The notes under the pieces are model-generated. The model had not been told where the DNA came from and searched no databases. It saw only the letters and a list, made by a program, of their open reading frames with translations. This document shows, piece after piece, positions 34,618-44,595 of a DNA stretch of 47,257 nt. Source of the DNA: Clostridia bacterium (GTDB lineage: Bacteria; Bacillota; Clostridia; Oscillospirales; Acutalibacteraceae); the NCBI GenBank assembly GCA_017543285.1, contig JAFYGK010000023.1:1-47257 (forward strand). The letters are read 5' to 3'. Made by a program: the position numbers and the translations under genes. How positions within the stretch are numbered: the stretch's first letter is position 1; each line of letters starts with the position of its first letter.

Positions 34618-36039
34618 TTAGTGAGTCAGAAGAAGCATTGCGGCGAACAGAGCCGTGATGATCCATGTGCCGACTCTGATCTGCTTGCCCTTTCCGGAGA
34701 AGAGATTGATTACGATGTAGGAAAGCAGACCGAAAGCAATACCGTAGGAAATATTGTATGTGAAGGGCATCATCGTCATGGTGAGGAATGCCGGAACAGC
34801 AGAGCTGAGGTTATCCCAGAAGATATTCTTCACGCCGTTTATCATGAGAACGCCGACATAAATCAGAGCGGCAGCCGTTGCGCAGCCGGGAATGAGCTGA
34901 GCTACCGGGCTGAGGAACATGGCTACGCAGAAGAATATCGCTGTAAATACGGAGGAAAGACCTGTGCGTCCGCCTTCGACAACGCCTGCGGAGGACTCAA
35001 CAAAGGTCGTTACCGTGGATGTGCCGCAGACAGCGCCAGTTGTTGTGGCGATAGCGTCGGCCATCATAGCCTTGTTTACGTTGGGAACTTCGCCCTCTGC
35101 TGTGAGCAGGTCACCGCGAGAGCAAGCGCCGTAGAGGGTGCCCATTGTATCGAACATATCGACCATGAGGAATGCGAGAGATGTTGTGACTATGACAAGA
35201 ATGAGATTTGTCACATCATGAGTCGCCAGGAAATTCGAGAAATCAAAGCCCTCGGTAAATACCTTGGCAAAGGACTGTGTTCCGAAGTCGGCAAACGCCT
35301 GGAAGGGGCTGTCCATGGAGATGTTGAGATTCTCATAGAAGCCTGGCGCCGTGAGACCGAGCAGATAGTAGAGAGCAGCGCCGCCGAGTATGCCCCAGAG
35401 AACAGCGCCCTTGACGCCTCTCTTGGCCATGATAGCGATGGCGAGGAAAGCAACAATGGTGACGACCATCGGCATAATGCCTGCCCAACCGCCGGAATTG
35501 GTGGTATCAAGCAGGTTGAAGGAACCGAGGGTAACGCCTGTGGAGGGATCGGCCTTTACCAGACCGGCGTTCTGCAGACCGAGGAAAGCGATAAACAGAC
35601 CGATACCGGCAGGAATAGCGATTCTTACAGCCGACGGGATGGCCTCAAATATCTTCTGGCGCAGCTTTGTAGCTGTGAGCAGGATGAAGATAAGACCGTC
35701 GATGAGGATGAAAACGAGCGCATTGGCATAGGTAAAGCCCATACCCACACATACCGTGTAAACAAAGAATGCGTTCAGACCCATGCCGGAGGCCTGAGCC
35801 AGCGGTAGATTGGCCAGAAGACCGATGAGCACTGTACCGATGATGGCGGATATTGCGGTAGCAATATACATTGCGCCGTAGGATACGCCGAGAACATTTG
35901 TTCCGTCACCGAAAGGATCGGCAAACATACCCGCGTTTACCATGAGGATATAAACCATGGCAAAGAAGGTGGTCAGACCGGCTCTGAACTCGGTGCCGAC
36001 ATTGGTCTTTCTTTCCTTGAGCTTAAAAAACTTTTCCAA
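34618..36039 (-). CDS. NCS2 family purine permease (AzgA/PbuG type)
   Basis: Proton-coupled uptake of adenine, guanine or hypoxanthine; 473 residues with about 13-14 membrane segments. The start KTNVGTEFRAGLTTFFAMVYIL and the block PLAQASGMGLNAFF are family hallmarks; VDMFDTMGTLYG, GTSTVTTFVESSAGV and GGRTGL are the substrate-site and second NCS2 motif. Start is TTG at 36039: AAGGGGG lies 10 bases upstream and no in-frame ATG is nearer. The 200-base leader carries an attenuator, so purine-responsive control is likely. Hpt, encoded at 39602, would salvage the imported base. Which purine is carried cannot be told from sequence. Confidence 0.93.
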   Translation of the reverse strand: MEKFFKLKERKTNVGTEFRAGLTTFFAMVYILMVNAGMFADPFGDGTNVLGVSYGAMYIATAISAIIGTVLIGLLANLPLAQASGMGLNAFFVYTVCVGMGFTYANALVFILIDGLIFILLTATKLRQKIFEAIPSAVRIAIPAGIGLFIAFLGLQNAGLVKADPSTGVTLGSFNLLDTTNSGGWAGIMPMVVTIVAFLAIAIMAKRGVKGAVLWGILGGAALYYLLGLTAPGFYENLNISMDSPFQAFADFGTQSFAKVFTEGFDFSNFLATHDVTNLILVIVTTSLAFLMVDMFDTMGTLYGACSRGDLLTAEGEVPNVNKAMMADAIATTTGAVCGTSTVTTFVESSAGVVEGGRTGLSSVFTAIFFCVAMFLSPVAQLIPGCATAAALIYVGVLMINGVKNIFWDNLSSAVPAFLTMTMMPFTYNISYGIAFGLLSYIVINLFSGKGKQIRVGTWIITALFAAMLLLTH

Positions 36040-36102
36040 TTTTACATTTCCCCCTTAAAAAGCTTTTCCGTTTTTTTCGGTACGGCTCTAAACGTTTTTT
36101 CT

Positions 36103-36242
36103 ATCGCCTAAACACAAAAAACGCAAATCTCCATTCATGCGAAGGACTGCGATTTGCGGTGTTTGCTGTCTTTGGCGATTTTTAAGCGTTCCGGCCTTGA
36201 GCGGACTGCCGTCAGAGGGGACTGCCGCAATACCGAACTTAT
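36103..36242 (-). promoter_or_regulatory. Attenuator-like structured leader of the purine permease
   Basis: Minus-strand RNA from about 36242. Terminator: CGCAAATC (36158-36151), 21-base interior, GATTTGCG (36129-36122), then TTTTTT. An outer pairing ATCGCC (36179-36174 region) with GGCGAT (36108-36103) extends the structure. Upstream, GGACTGCCG occurs twice on the plus strand (36203-36211 and 36219-36227) with a partial third copy at 36144. The fold is not that of the classic purine aptamer as far as I can see. Confidence 0.55.
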
Positions 36243-36248
36243 GCCATA

Positions 36249-36277
36249 ATTATACATGATTCGTTAATAAAAAACAA
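36249..36277 (-). promoter_or_regulatory. Promoter of the purine permease gene
   Basis: Minus strand: TTGTTT (36277-36272), 17-base spacer, TATAAT (36254-36249). Confidence 0.65.
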
Positions 36278-36311
36278 TATAAAGTTTAAAAATTCTTAAT
36301 AAATTTTAAGA

Positions 36312-36390
36312 AAAGGCCCGCATCGCCGGACTGTTCCCGGCAAAACGCCGCCCGTACCGCTTGGGCGCTCCTATTGCCTACCTTTTTACT
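36312..36390. other. GC-rich structured intergenic element, function unknown
   Basis: A GC-rich island in AT-rich DNA between two divergent promoters. On the minus strand it has hairpins CGCCC-9-GGGCG and GCCGG-7-CCGGC; on the plus strand it ends near ACCTTTTTAC. No open frame is supported. It could be a small RNA or a bidirectional terminator. Confidence 0.35.
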
Positions 36391-36446
36391 ATACAAACTA
36401 AACAAAATTAAGCCCTGCGGCTTTTCCTTATTTTTGGTCGGCGCTA

Positions 36447-36475
36447 TTGTTAAAAATCGCTTTAAGTGTTACAAT
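36447..36475 (+). promoter_or_regulatory. Promoter of rnhA
   Basis: TTGTTA (36447-36452), 17-base spacer, TACAAT (36470-36475), predicted start near 36482. Confidence 0.6.
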
Positions 36476-36543
36476 TATATATTATCCGCAGGCGTGCATC
36501 TTAATGCGCCGAAGGATAAATTCAACCGTTCGGAGCGCCTGAA

Positions 36544-36999
36544 ATGAAGCTGACACACGTTGATCTTTATACCGATGGAGCCTGCTCCGGAAATCCCGGT
36601 CCCGGCGGCTGGGGCGTTCTTCTGCGAAGCGGAGCGCACGAAAAGCAGATGAGCGGCGGCGAAAGGGTAACCACCAACAACCGTATGGAGCTGACCGCCG
36701 TCATAGAGGGTCTGTCTGCTCTCAAAAGAAAATGCGAGGTCACGCTCTACACCGATTCGCAGTATGTCGCAAACGGCATAACCAAGGGCTGGGCCGAAGC
36801 GTGGCAAAGGAACGGCTGGATAAAAAGCGACAAAAAACCTGCGCTGAACGCCGATCTGTGGGAAAGGCTGCTGGCTTTGCTGGACGAGCACGCGGTTGAA
36901 ATAGTCTGGGTCAGAGGGCACGCCGGCCATCCGGAAAATGAGCTGTGCGATCGTCTCGCAGTTCAGGCTATTGAAAAGTACAAATCCGATCAGCTCTAA
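36544..36999 (+). CDS. rnhA: Ribonuclease HI
   Basis: Cuts the RNA strand of RNA-DNA hybrids. 151 residues. The catalytic acidic residues are all visible: Asp in [16 protein letters not shown] (about 10), Glu in [13 protein letters not shown] (about 48), Asp in [12 protein letters not shown] (about 70) and Asp in the C-terminal NELCDRLA (about 137); the flexible His loop GHAGHPENE is present. The basic handle region ([14 protein letters not shown]) matches the E. coli-type enzyme. Ribosome binding is weak (GGAG 7-10 bases upstream). It is followed 33 bases later by the cysteine desulfurase. Confidence 0.97.
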   Translation: MKLTHVDLYTDGACSGNPGPGGWGVLLRSGAHEKQMSGGERVTTNNRMELTAVIEGLSALKRKCEVTLYTDSQYVANGITKGWAEAWQRNGWIKSDKKPALNADLWERLLALLDEHAVEIVWVRGHAGHPENELCDRLAVQAIEKYKSDQL

Positions 37000-37032
37000 A
37001 TAAATCTATTTTCCCGGAGGTTTAACCAATAT

Positions 37033-38223
37033 ATGAAACGCTTTATATACGCCGACAACGCCGCGACAACAAAGGTATCCGAGGAAGTATTCGAGGCAAT
37101 GCGGCCTTACTTCTGCGAGCAGTACGGCAATCCGTCCAGTCTCTATGCCTTCGGCCAGAAGTCAAGAGAGGCGGTCGAAAACGCAAGAGCGCAGGTCGCG
37201 AAGGCGATCAACGCGCAGCCTGACGAAATATTTTTCACCTCCTGCGGCTCTGAAGCCGACAACTGGGCGATCAAGGGAATTGCCGAGCTTATGGCAGCAA
37301 AGGGCAAACAGCATCTTATTACCACAAAATTCGAACACCACGCAGTTCTGCATGTCATGCAGCGCCTCGAAAAAAGCGGTTTCGAGGTAACATACCTCGA
37401 CGTCCACTCCGACGGTCTTGTCCGTGCGGACGAGGTCAGGGCGGCGATACGACCGGACACGGCTCTCGTTTCTGTCATGTACGCCAACAACGAAATCGGC
37501 ACAATACAGCCAATCGCCGAAATAGGCGCGGTCTGCAGGAAAGCGGGAGTGTATTTTCATACCGACGCGGTGCAGGCGATCGGTCACGTTCACATCGACG
37601 TAAAAGCGCAGAATATAGATATGCTCGCAATGTCGGGCCATAAATTTCACGCTCCCAAGGGCGTCGGAGCGCTCTATATCAGAAAGGGCATACGTTTTAA
37701 GAATCTCATCGACGGCGGCGCGCAGGAATCCAACAGGCGCGCAGGTACGGAAAATGTAGCCTCCATCGTCGGCCTGGGCAGGGCAATCGAAATTGCCGTG
37801 TCCGACATCGACGGAAAGGCAGAGCGCGTCGCAAGGCTTCGCGACAGGCTGATCGACAGCGCGCTGAAAATCGAACGTTCGCGTCTCAACGGCGACAGGA
37901 AAAAACGTCTGCCGGGCAACATTAACATGTGCTTTGAGGGCGTAGAAGGAGAATCGCTGCTCCTCTGGATGGATCTCAACGGCATATGCTGTTCCTCCGG
38001 CTCGGCCTGCACTTCCGGCTCGCTCGATCCCAGCCACGTCCTTCTTGCCATAGGCCTGCCCCACGAAATAGCCCACGGCTCGCTGCGCCTGTCTCTCGGC
38101 GAAGATATAACCGAGGAAGAGGTCGACTATATCGCCGGGAAGCTGCCGGAGATAATCACATACCTCAGGAATATGTCTCCGTTCTGGGAGAGGATCAAAA
38201 AAGAAGAGAATAATAAAAAATGA
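37033..38223 (+). CDS. Cysteine desulfurase (NifS/IscS family)
   Basis: PLP enzyme that takes sulfur from L-cysteine for Fe-S clusters or tRNA thiolation. 396 residues. The start [14 protein letters not shown] is typical; the PLP Lys is in [15 protein letters not shown] (about 207), preceded by [10 protein letters not shown]; the active Cys is in [16 protein letters not shown] (about 324-339), in the long flexible loop of the NifS/IscS class. GGAGG is 12 bases before the ATG. No IscU or NifU follows; instead tilS overlaps by 4 bases (ATGA). A companion such as MnmA, a tRNA-thiolation partner often beside IscS in Firmicutes, is not in the window, so the sulfur target is open. Confidence 0.95.
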   Translation: MKRFIYADNAATTKVSEEVFEAMRPYFCEQYGNPSSLYAFGQKSREAVENARAQVAKAINAQPDEIFFTSCGSEADNWAIKGIAELMAAKGKQHLITTKFEHHAVLHVMQRLEKSGFEVTYLDVHSDGLVRADEVRAAIRPDTALVSVMYANNEIGTIQPIAEIGAVCRKAGVYFHTDAVQAIGHVHIDVKAQNIDMLAMSGHKFHAPKGVGALYIRKGIRFKNLIDGGAQESNRRAGTENVASIVGLGRAIEIAVSDIDGKAERVARLRDRLIDSALKIERSRLNGDRKKRLPGNINMCFEGVEGESLLLWMDLNGICCSSGSACTSGSLDPSHVLLAIGLPHEIAHGSLRLSLGEDITEEEVDYIAGKLPEIITYLRNMSPFWERIKKEENNKK

Positions 38224-39584
38224 AATCCAAAATTCTCAAAACCATTCACCAATTCAATATGTTGAGCAAAGGCGACAGGGTTCTTGTCGCCTTTTCGGGC
38301 GGCGCCGATTCGGTGACGCTTCTGCATTTTTTGGCCATGAACGCACACGAATTGGGTATAACCGTCTCGGCGGCGCATGTCAACCATATGCTGCGCGGCG
38401 ACGAAAGCGACCGCGACGAGCAGTTTTGCTATGATTTTTGCGATGCGCTCAATGTCCCGCTGTATATTAAATCAGTCGATATAAACGCCCTTTCGAAAAA
38501 GCAGAAGCTGTCGCATGAAACCTGCGCGCGAAATGTGAGGTATGATTTTTTCGGGCAGATAACTGCCGGCGCGGACAATTATATGATTGCCACAGCGCAC
38601 ACTCTGAGCGATTGCTGCGAAACCCTGCTGCTCAATCTCGCAAGAGGCAGTTCAATGACCGGTCTGCGTTCGATACCTCCCAGGCGCGGAAAAATCATAC
38701 GTCCTCTTATTGAATGCACGAGAGAGGAAATCGAAGACTACATTGCGCAGAACGGTCTGCGCTACGTAACCGACAGCACCAACCTGACCGACGAATACAC
38801 ACGGAACATCATCCGCCATAATATCATACCGGTGCTGCATGAAATAAATCGCGGCGCCGAATACAGCATAGGCAGGGCGATCTCCTCCGTCCGCCGCGAC
38901 GAAGAATATCTTGACCTGCTTTCCGAGACGGCGTTTTCCGATTGCCGCAGGGACGGCGGCTTTGACGCCGAAGCGCTCTCCCGACTCCCCGATTCCCTGA
39001 GATTCCGTGTGATTAAAAAGCTGCTGTCACAATCAGGCTTTGAACTGTCTTACGAATTGATATTATCTGTCGACCGCGCCATAAAGGAAAACAAAAGCGC
39101 AAACCTCCCTCTAGGCAAAAAGCTTTTTTGTGCGGGAGGCGCAATAGTAATTTCCGACCAGAAAAAAACCTCTCCGCAAAAAACCGGCGAATGTCTCGCC
39201 TTGTCTCCCGGTTCCCCGGTCAGGATAGCAGGCAAGCAGATATATATTTCGGTTTCCAATGCAGATAATAGCCGAAAAGAACAAATTATTTACAAAAAAT
39301 TCGTCAATAATCATTTTGATTATGATATGATTAAAGGTAACTTATACGTAAGAACCAGAAGAAACGGCGACCGTTTCCGTCCGGCGAACCGTAACGTGAC
39401 AAAGAGCCTCAAAAAGCTATTTAACGAGATGAAGACAGATCCTTTCCAAAGGGATTCGCTGCTGCTTCTGTGCGACGACGACGGTATTGTTTTTATCGAG
39501 GGAGCCGGCTGCTGCGAAAGGGTAAAGCCGACCGAAAAAACAAAAAATCTCTGCGAAATCAAAATTAACGCTATATCTGATTAA
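38220..39584 (+). CDS. tilS: tRNA(Ile)-lysidine synthase
   Basis: Converts C34 of tRNA-Ile2 to lysidine so that it reads AUA; essential. 454 residues. The PP-loop ATPase motif is [16 protein letters not shown] at about 23-38; the second family block [15 protein letters not shown] follows, and [14 protein letters not shown] is the third. The C-terminal domain shows [10 protein letters not shown] and [11 protein letters not shown].., the TilS_C signature. ATG 38220 overlaps the upstream stop (ATGA). Order tilS-hpt-ftsH is the conserved Firmicutes arrangement. Confidence 0.97.
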   Translation: MKSKILKTIHQFNMLSKGDRVLVAFSGGADSVTLLHFLAMNAHELGITVSAAHVNHMLRGDESDRDEQFCYDFCDALNVPLYIKSVDINALSKKQKLSHETCARNVRYDFFGQITAGADNYMIATAHTLSDCCETLLLNLARGSSMTGLRSIPPRRGKIIRPLIECTREEIEDYIAQNGLRYVTDSTNLTDEYTRNIIRHNIIPVLHEINRGAEYSIGRAISSVRRDEEYLDLLSETAFSDCRRDGGFDAEALSRLPDSLRFRVIKKLLSQSGFELSYELILSVDRAIKENKSANLPLGKKLFCAGGAIVISDQKKTSPQKTGECLALSPGSPVRIAGKQIYISVSNADNSRKEQIIYKKFVNNHFDYDMIKGNLYVRTRRNGDRFRPANRNVTKSLKKLFNEMKTDPFQRDSLLLLCDDDGIVFIEGAGCCERVKPTEKTKNLCEIKINAISD

Positions 39585-39601
39585 TAAGGAGAGCCAGAAA
39601 A

Positions 39602-40153
39602 ATGGATATCAACAATGACATTTCCAGGGTGCTTTTTACCGAAGAAGATCTTAAGGCCGTCTGCAAAAGACTCGGCGAACAGATAACAAAGGATTATCAG
39701 GGCAAGGACCTTCTCGTGGTCGGCGTGCTCAAGGGCTCGTTCATGTTTATAGCCGATCTTATCCGCGAAATTAAGGTTCCCTGCGCCGTTGATTTTATGG
39801 CAGTCTCCAGCTACGGCTCCGGCTCTAAATCAAGCGGCGTCGTGCAGATAATCAAGGATCTCGGCGACCCGATAGAGGGCAAAGATATTCTTCTCATCGA
39901 GGACATTCTCGACAGCGGCAGAACCCTGAGCTACATAGTCTCCACTCTCAAAACAAGAAATCCCGGCTCGGTGAAAATCTGCGCTCTTTTCAACAAACCC
40001 GACAGGCGCGAGGCCGACATCGACCTTGACTATGAAGGCATGCTCGTTCCGAACGAATTTATCGTCGGCTACGGTCTTGATTATAATCAGAATTACAGAG
40101 GTCTGCCTTATATAGGCGTCCTTAAACCGGAAATTTACGGCGGCAAGGACTAA
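39602..40153 (+). CDS. hpt: Hypoxanthine(-guanine) phosphoribosyltransferase
   Basis: Purine salvage: hypoxanthine or guanine plus PRPP to IMP or GMP. 183 residues. The PRPP-binding motif is ILLIEDILDSGRTL at about 98-111; VGVLKGSFMFIADLIR is the flexible-loop region's neighbour, and YGLDYNQNYRGLPYIG ends the fold as usual. AAGGAG stands just before ATG 39602. It sits between tilS and ftsH, 17 bases after tilS. Confidence 0.97.
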   Translation: MDINNDISRVLFTEEDLKAVCKRLGEQITKDYQGKDLLVVGVLKGSFMFIADLIREIKVPCAVDFMAVSSYGSGSKSSGVVQIIKDLGDPIEGKDILLIEDILDSGRTLSYIVSTLKTRNPGSVKICALFNKPDRREADIDLDYEGMLVPNEFIVGYGLDYNQNYRGLPYIGVLKPEIYGGKD

Positions 40154-40284
40154 AAGCGCATATAATCGGCAGCCGCGCTCCATATAATATAAAGTGCGTT
40201 TGTATTTTTCAGCGTGTAATTTTCATAATCAAAACAATATTTGACAGCGAGACAGGATAATTCAACAAAAGAGGTGTTGTAAGC

Positions 40285-42195
40285 TTGAACAAAAACACAA
40301 GAAACATAATCATCGGCGTGCTTATTCTGCTTCTTATGACGGCCGGTCTTTCGGTGATGCTGAACAACAGCATCAAGTCGCAGAACGCACCCGTTTATTC
40401 CGAGGTGCTCGAACGCTTTGAAAACAATGAGGTGGAGTCCTTCACCCTCGATCTCAACTCCGGCGCTTTGGAGATGAAGCTGAACACCGAATATAAAGGC
40501 TCCAAGCAGTTAAATTACAGCGTTGCCAATTTCAGCGTTTTCTATTCCGACGTCAGGGAGTATATAGATAACTATAACAAGGCGCATTCCGGCAGCCCGA
40601 TGAAGTTTGAATTTATTCCGCCAAGACAGACCTCGTGGATAATCAGCATGCTTCCGACGCTCGCCATGGTCGGACTTCTTGTTTTCGCGTGGGTATATAT
40701 GTCCAAGCGGCTCAACCAGACCATGGGCGGCGACGGCAAGACGATGGGCTTCGGAAAGGCCAAGGTCAAGCATATGTCCGACGAAAAGCGCAAGACCACC
40801 TTTGACGATGTGGCAGGCGCTGACGAGGAAAAGGAAGAGCTCAAGGAAGTCGTCGATTTTCTTAAGGATCAGAAAAAATTCAGCCAGCTCGGTGCAAGGA
40901 TCCCCAAGGGCATTTTGCTCGTCGGCCCTCCGGGAACGGGCAAAACCCTTCTTGCAAGAGCGGTTGCCGGTGAAGCGGGCGTACCGTTTTTCTCCATTTC
41001 CGGCTCCGATTTCGTCGAAATGTTCGTCGGCGTCGGCGCGTCCCGTGTGCGCGATCTTTTTGAGCAGGCAAAGAAAAATTCTCCCTGTATCATATTTATC
41101 GATGAAATCGACGCTGTCGGCCGTCACAGGGGCGCGGGTCTCGGCGGCGGACACGATGAAAGGGAACAGACCCTTAACCAGCTGCTTGTCGAAATGGACG
41201 GCTTTGGCGCAAACGAAGGCGTTATTATGATAGCCGCAACAAACCGCCCCGACATTCTCGACCCGGCTCTCATGCGTCCGGGCAGATTCGACAGACAGAT
41301 AACCGTCGGCTATCCCGATATGAAGGGCCGCTTTGAAATACTCAAGGTGCATTCAAAGGGCAAGCCCTTGGCTCCCGACGTCGATCTCAGGACAATTGCC
41401 AAATCGACCGCCGGCTTTACGGGAGCCGATCTGGAGAATATCCTCAACGAAGCGGCGCTGCTTTCCGCGAGAAAGAACCTCAAGGCCATTACCATGGAGG
41501 AGATCGAGGAAGCCACGATAAAGGTTGTTGTAGGTACCGAAAAGCGCTCCCGCACCATTAGCGAGCGCGAGAAAAAGCTCACATGCTATCACGAGGCCGG
41601 TCACGCGGTCGCGACCTACTACCTGCCGACACAGGATCCCGTTCATCAGATTTCCATTATCCCGAGGGGACTTGCCGGCGGATATACCATGTCGCTGCCG
41701 ACCGAGGACAAGAGCTACCGCACCAAGAAGGAGATGGAGGAAACCATCGTTGATCTTCTGGGCGGCAGGGTTGCCGAAAGTCTTACGCTGGACGATATCT
41801 CCACCGGCGCTTCCAACGATATCGAGAGGGCAACCTCCATCGCAAGAAGCATGGTTGTAAAATACGGCATGAGCGACAAGCTGGGTCCCATCTGCTTTGA
41901 GGGCGCAGGCTCCGAAGAGATCTTCCTCGGCAAGAGCTACGGCCATGAGAAGGTTTATTCCGAGCAGATAGCCGCGACGATAGACAGCGAGATCGACCGC
42001 ATCATCAACGAGGGCTACGAAAAGTGCCGCCAGATCCTCACCGATCATATGGATAAGCTGCACAAGGTTGCTGAATTCCTTTACAGGAACGAAAAGATGG
42101 ACGGCGACAAATTCCGCGACATGATGGAAGGCAAGGAGGTCGAAGACAACGACTCTGTCAAAGAGGTTGAGCAGACTTCCGAGGACAACAACTGA
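40285..42195 (+). CDS. ftsH: ATP-dependent zinc metalloprotease FtsH
   Basis: Membrane-anchored AAA+ protease for membrane and regulatory proteins. 636 residues. Two membrane spans (about 8-26 and 114-135) flank an extracytoplasmic domain. AAA module: Walker A GPPGTGKT (about 213), Walker [11 protein letters not shown], the pore loop in FVEMFVGVG, and the second-region-of-homology block [17 protein letters not shown]. The zinc motif HEAGH is at about 435. Start TTG 40285 has GAGGTG 9 bases upstream; the unusual start codon may lower translation. It is 131 bases after hpt and the last gene of the unit. Confidence 0.98.
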   Translation: MNKNTRNIIIGVLILLLMTAGLSVMLNNSIKSQNAPVYSEVLERFENNEVESFTLDLNSGALEMKLNTEYKGSKQLNYSVANFSVFYSDVREYIDNYNKAHSGSPMKFEFIPPRQTSWIISMLPTLAMVGLLVFAWVYMSKRLNQTMGGDGKTMGFGKAKVKHMSDEKRKTTFDDVAGADEEKEELKEVVDFLKDQKKFSQLGARIPKGILLVGPPGTGKTLLARAVAGEAGVPFFSISGSDFVEMFVGVGASRVRDLFEQAKKNSPCIIFIDEIDAVGRHRGAGLGGGHDEREQTLNQLLVEMDGFGANEGVIMIAATNRPDILDPALMRPGRFDRQITVGYPDMKGRFEILKVHSKGKPLAPDVDLRTIAKSTAGFTGADLENILNEAALLSARKNLKAITMEEIEEATIKVVVGTEKRSRTISEREKKLTCYHEAGHAVATYYLPTQDPVHQISIIPRGLAGGYTMSLPTEDKSYRTKKEMEETIVDLLGGRVAESLTLDDISTGASNDIERATSIARSMVVKYGMSDKLGPICFEGAGSEEIFLGKSYGHEKVYSEQIAATIDSEIDRIINEGYEKCRQILTDHMDKLHKVAEFLYRNEKMDGDKFRDMMEGKEVEDNDSVKEVEQTSEDNN

Positions 42196-42233
42196 TAATA
42201 ACAGGTATAAAAATTACAGATCGTATATTTTCC

Positions 42234-42267
42234 AATCGGGATCGTCACATCGGCGGTCCCGATTTTC
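42234..42267 (+). terminator. Terminator of ftsH
   Basis: AATCGGGA (42234-42241), 15-base loop, TCCCGATT (42257-42264) followed by TT. Short T-run; moderate strength. Confidence 0.7.
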
Positions 42268-42389
42268 TGATAACACTTTTGATAACGCGTTGTCGCAGGT
42301 CGCAAAAGACGGCGGCTGTCGGATGGTCCATACTTATTTGCTGTGGCCTGATATTATGGGAGGATACCTGCACACCAGGCGAACGACAA

Positions 42390-42427
42390 AACGCCTGCCG
42401 CAATTATCGCGGCAGGCGTTGTTTTTT
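42390..42427. terminator. Bidirectional terminator between ftsH and the vanY-like gene
   Basis: AACGCCTGCCGC (42390-42401), 7-base loop, GCGGCAGGCGTT (42409-42420), perfect 12-bp stem, with GTTTTTT on the plus side and a short TTTT on the minus side. Confidence 0.88.
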
Positions 42428-42442
42428 CGATCTCAGGCTATT

Positions 42443-43462
42443 CTATTTTTCCCACGACAGCACAACAAACCCGCTGACATTGTCAGACGACACCGTGTAT
42501 TCGCTGTTCTCAGGTATCCAGCACTCGGTTTCGCCGCCGTCGCTCTTTTCAATATATGTGACCGTATAATGTCTGTCTTCCTCGCTGTCGAACTCGATAA
42601 CGCCCTCGTTATGCAGCTTATCTATGTATTCCTCAAGGCACAGATTGTTCTTTTGCATATATTCGGCGTGCCCCATGCCGACATAGCGGAAATGCCACGA
42701 CTCATATGCGATTTTGGTTATATCGGTCTTATCGGCGGCATAGCGCAGAACGTAGCCATACTTGTAGCAGTTTTCCGCCAGCCATTTGGCAAACTTGGTC
42801 TCAGCAAAATCTTCATATTCGATCTCATGCAGGTCAACGTCGACCGCAAGTCCTATCTGATGCTCGCTGTGTCCCGGATAGGCAACCGTTTCGGCAACCT
42901 TAGCGGTCGCGTCCTCCTTGGACATGCCTTCGTCAACAAGGTTTTTGACCCTTCTGTCAAACATCGACTTCTGCTTGGAATTGAGGCGGTAGCCGTCCAC
43001 GATCATCATACCCTTTACGCCGTCCTCCTTGGCTGCCGACAGCATTTCCCGCAGAGCGTCAAGCGCCTGCGGCTGCAAATACATATCGGTCGCGCGCACG
43101 ACGTAGGGCGTGCCCTTGCCGTAAATGGACGGATAGTCGGCGTCCTCATATTTTTCCGGAACGCCGTAGTCGAAGTTTACCAGCATGAGATCGCCGTTCA
43201 CAAACTCGTCGTTATCTATAATTATGCTCTCCATGCCCTCGTGGGGATCCGGTTCGGGTTCGGGTTCGGGTTCTACGCTCAAATCATCCTTTGGCGTTGC
43301 AGAAAGGGCCGACGACGCTCCGGCGCGGTTATCCTTGTAGGAATTTCCTCTGGCAAGGCCGGATATCAGCAGTATTATACCTGCCATAGCCGCTATAAAC
43401 AGCAGCACCGCAATTATGGGACCGATCGGGTTTCTTCTTTTTCTTCGTTTACTGTTGCTCAT
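42443..43462 (-). CDS. vanY: VanY-type D-alanyl-D-alanine carboxypeptidase
   Basis: Peptidase_M15/VanY family, 339 residues; removes the last D-Ala from stem peptides outside the membrane. A basic N-terminus (KRRKRRNP) is followed by a membrane anchor (IGPIIAVLLFIAAMAGIILLISGL) and a Pro-Glu linker with four EP/DP repeats at about 63-71. The zinc motifs are PGHSEHQIGLAVDVD (SxHxxGxAxD) and the late ESWHFRYVG (E..WH), both intact. An extra domain of about 65 residues follows the catalytic part. It starts 29 bases after the kinase gene, so it belongs to its regulon. LdcB-type L,D activity is also possible. Confidence 0.9.
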   Translation of the reverse strand: MSNSKRRKRRNPIGPIIAVLLFIAAMAGIILLISGLARGNSYKDNRAGASSALSATPKDDLSVEPEPEPEPDPHEGMESIIIDNDEFVNGDLMLVNFDYGVPEKYEDADYPSIYGKGTPYVVRATDMYLQPQALDALREMLSAAKEDGVKGMMIVDGYRLNSKQKSMFDRRVKNLVDEGMSKEDATAKVAETVAYPGHSEHQIGLAVDVDLHEIEYEDFAETKFAKWLAENCYKYGYVLRYAADKTDITKIAYESWHFRYVGMGHAEYMQKNNLCLEEYIDKLHNEGVIEFDSEEDRHYTVTYIEKSDGGETECWIPENSEYTVSSDNVSGFVVLSWEK

Positions 43463-43491
43463 TTATTTCTCTTGTCCTTGTACGTTTTTAT

Positions 43492-44595
43492 TCAGCAGGG
43501 CAACTCGACAATGAACGCCGTTTCCCCGTTTTCGCTCGTTACATTTATGCTTCCGCCGTGCAGATGGATTATGCTGCGTGCTATCGGCAGGCCCAGCCCG
43601 GTTCCGCCGTATTTCGATGATCGCGACTGCTCAACCCTGTAAAACCTGTCAAAAATCCTGTCCAGCTTGTCCTTGGGTATTTCCTTGCCATGGCTTACAA
43701 CGCGGAAAACCGCCTTGCCGTTCTGCTTTTGAGCATAAACATCGCAGTCCTTTCCCTCTCCGTACTTTATGGCATTATTGAAAAGATTGTCGAATACTCT
43801 CGCCAGCAGGTCGCCGTCGCCCGAAATCAGGATCGGATCGTCAAGATGCAGCACGCACTTCATGCCGGCGTTCTGAAACAGCGGATAACATTCGTCTGCA
43901 AGCTGGGTCAGCAGGCCGCACATGTCGATAATGTTGTGCCGTATGCCTATTTCGCTGTTTCCGAAGCGAGTATAGTCGAAAAGGTCCTCTATAAGACGCT
44001 CCAGACTGCGCGATTTGTTGTATGCTATCGAAACATATCTGCGAATGGTCTCTTGTGAAAGACCCGGCTCATCGTTTATAAGCTGTAAATACCCGATGAT
44101 CGACGTCAGCGGAGTTCTCAGGTCGTGCGCAACGCTGGTTATAAGCTCCGATTTTGTCTGCTCAGCCTCTCTCTGCTGTATGGCGGAACGGCGAAGCTGC
44201 TCGGTCATATCATTGATATTCTGCGCAAGCTCGCCGAATTCATCGTGGCTTTTTATCGGCACGGTGATGGCAAGGTCGCCCTTTGCGATCCTGTTGACCG
44301 ACCGGGATATTTCGTTTATGTATCTGATGGCGCCTGTGCAGAAATAGAAAAAGAGTACTATGGTAAGCAGGATTATGAGCAGCACCGTAGGAAGCACGGC
44401 TCCCATAGTGTTGTAGATAACCCTCACGGCAGAATCGAGCCAATCCCACACGCGTCTTACCAGCAGTATGATTACCACAAAAACAACCGAGGCCGCGATG
44501 GAAATGATCGCGCTGAGCATCATATATCCGACCATCCTCCACCGAAAGGTGTAAAACAGCCTGCTCAACAGTTTATTTTTCAATTTTGTAGCCAA
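43492..44595 (-). CDS. VanS-like sensor histidine kinase
   Basis: 367 residues. Two membrane spans (about 18-46 and 61-89) are separated by only about 15 residues, so there is almost no external sensor domain, as in VanS-like intramembrane-type kinases. HAMP follows at about 90-140, then HisKA with the phospho-acceptor His in SVAHDLRTPLTSIIGYLQ. HATPase_c shows the N box LFNNAIKYGEG, then DRIFDRFYRVEQSRSSKYGGTGLGLPIA (F and G boxes). The start lies inside the end of the response-regulator gene (23-base overlap). Confidence 0.95.
   Translation of the reverse strand: MATKLKNKLLSRLFYTFRWRMVGYMMLSAIISIAASVVFVVIILLVRRVWDWLDSAVRVIYNTMGAVLPTVLLIILLTIVLFFYFCTGAIRYINEISRSVNRIAKGDLAITVPIKSHDEFGELAQNINDMTEQLRRSAIQQREAEQTKSELITSVAHDLRTPLTSIIGYLQLINDEPGLSQETIRRYVSIAYNKSRSLERLIEDLFDYTRFGNSEIGIRHNIIDMCGLLTQLADECYPLFQNAGMKCVLHLDDPILISGDGDLLARVFDNLFNNAIKYGEGKDCDVYAQKQNGKAVFRVVSHGKEIPKDKLDRIFDRFYRVEQSRSSKYGGTGLGLPIARSIIHLHGGSINVTSENGETAFIVELPC

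Noticed and set aside
36130..36242. Classic guanine/adenine riboswitch for the purine permease
   Set aside because: The expected core words around TATGG, GTTTCTACC and the downstream CCGTAAA-like strand are not seen in the minus-strand leader, although a terminator is.
42167..43642. A 491-codon plus-strand frame across the VanY gene
   Set aside because: It runs antisense to an intact zinc carboxypeptidase and kinase end, crosses terminators at 42234 and 42390, and its product has no domain I recognise.
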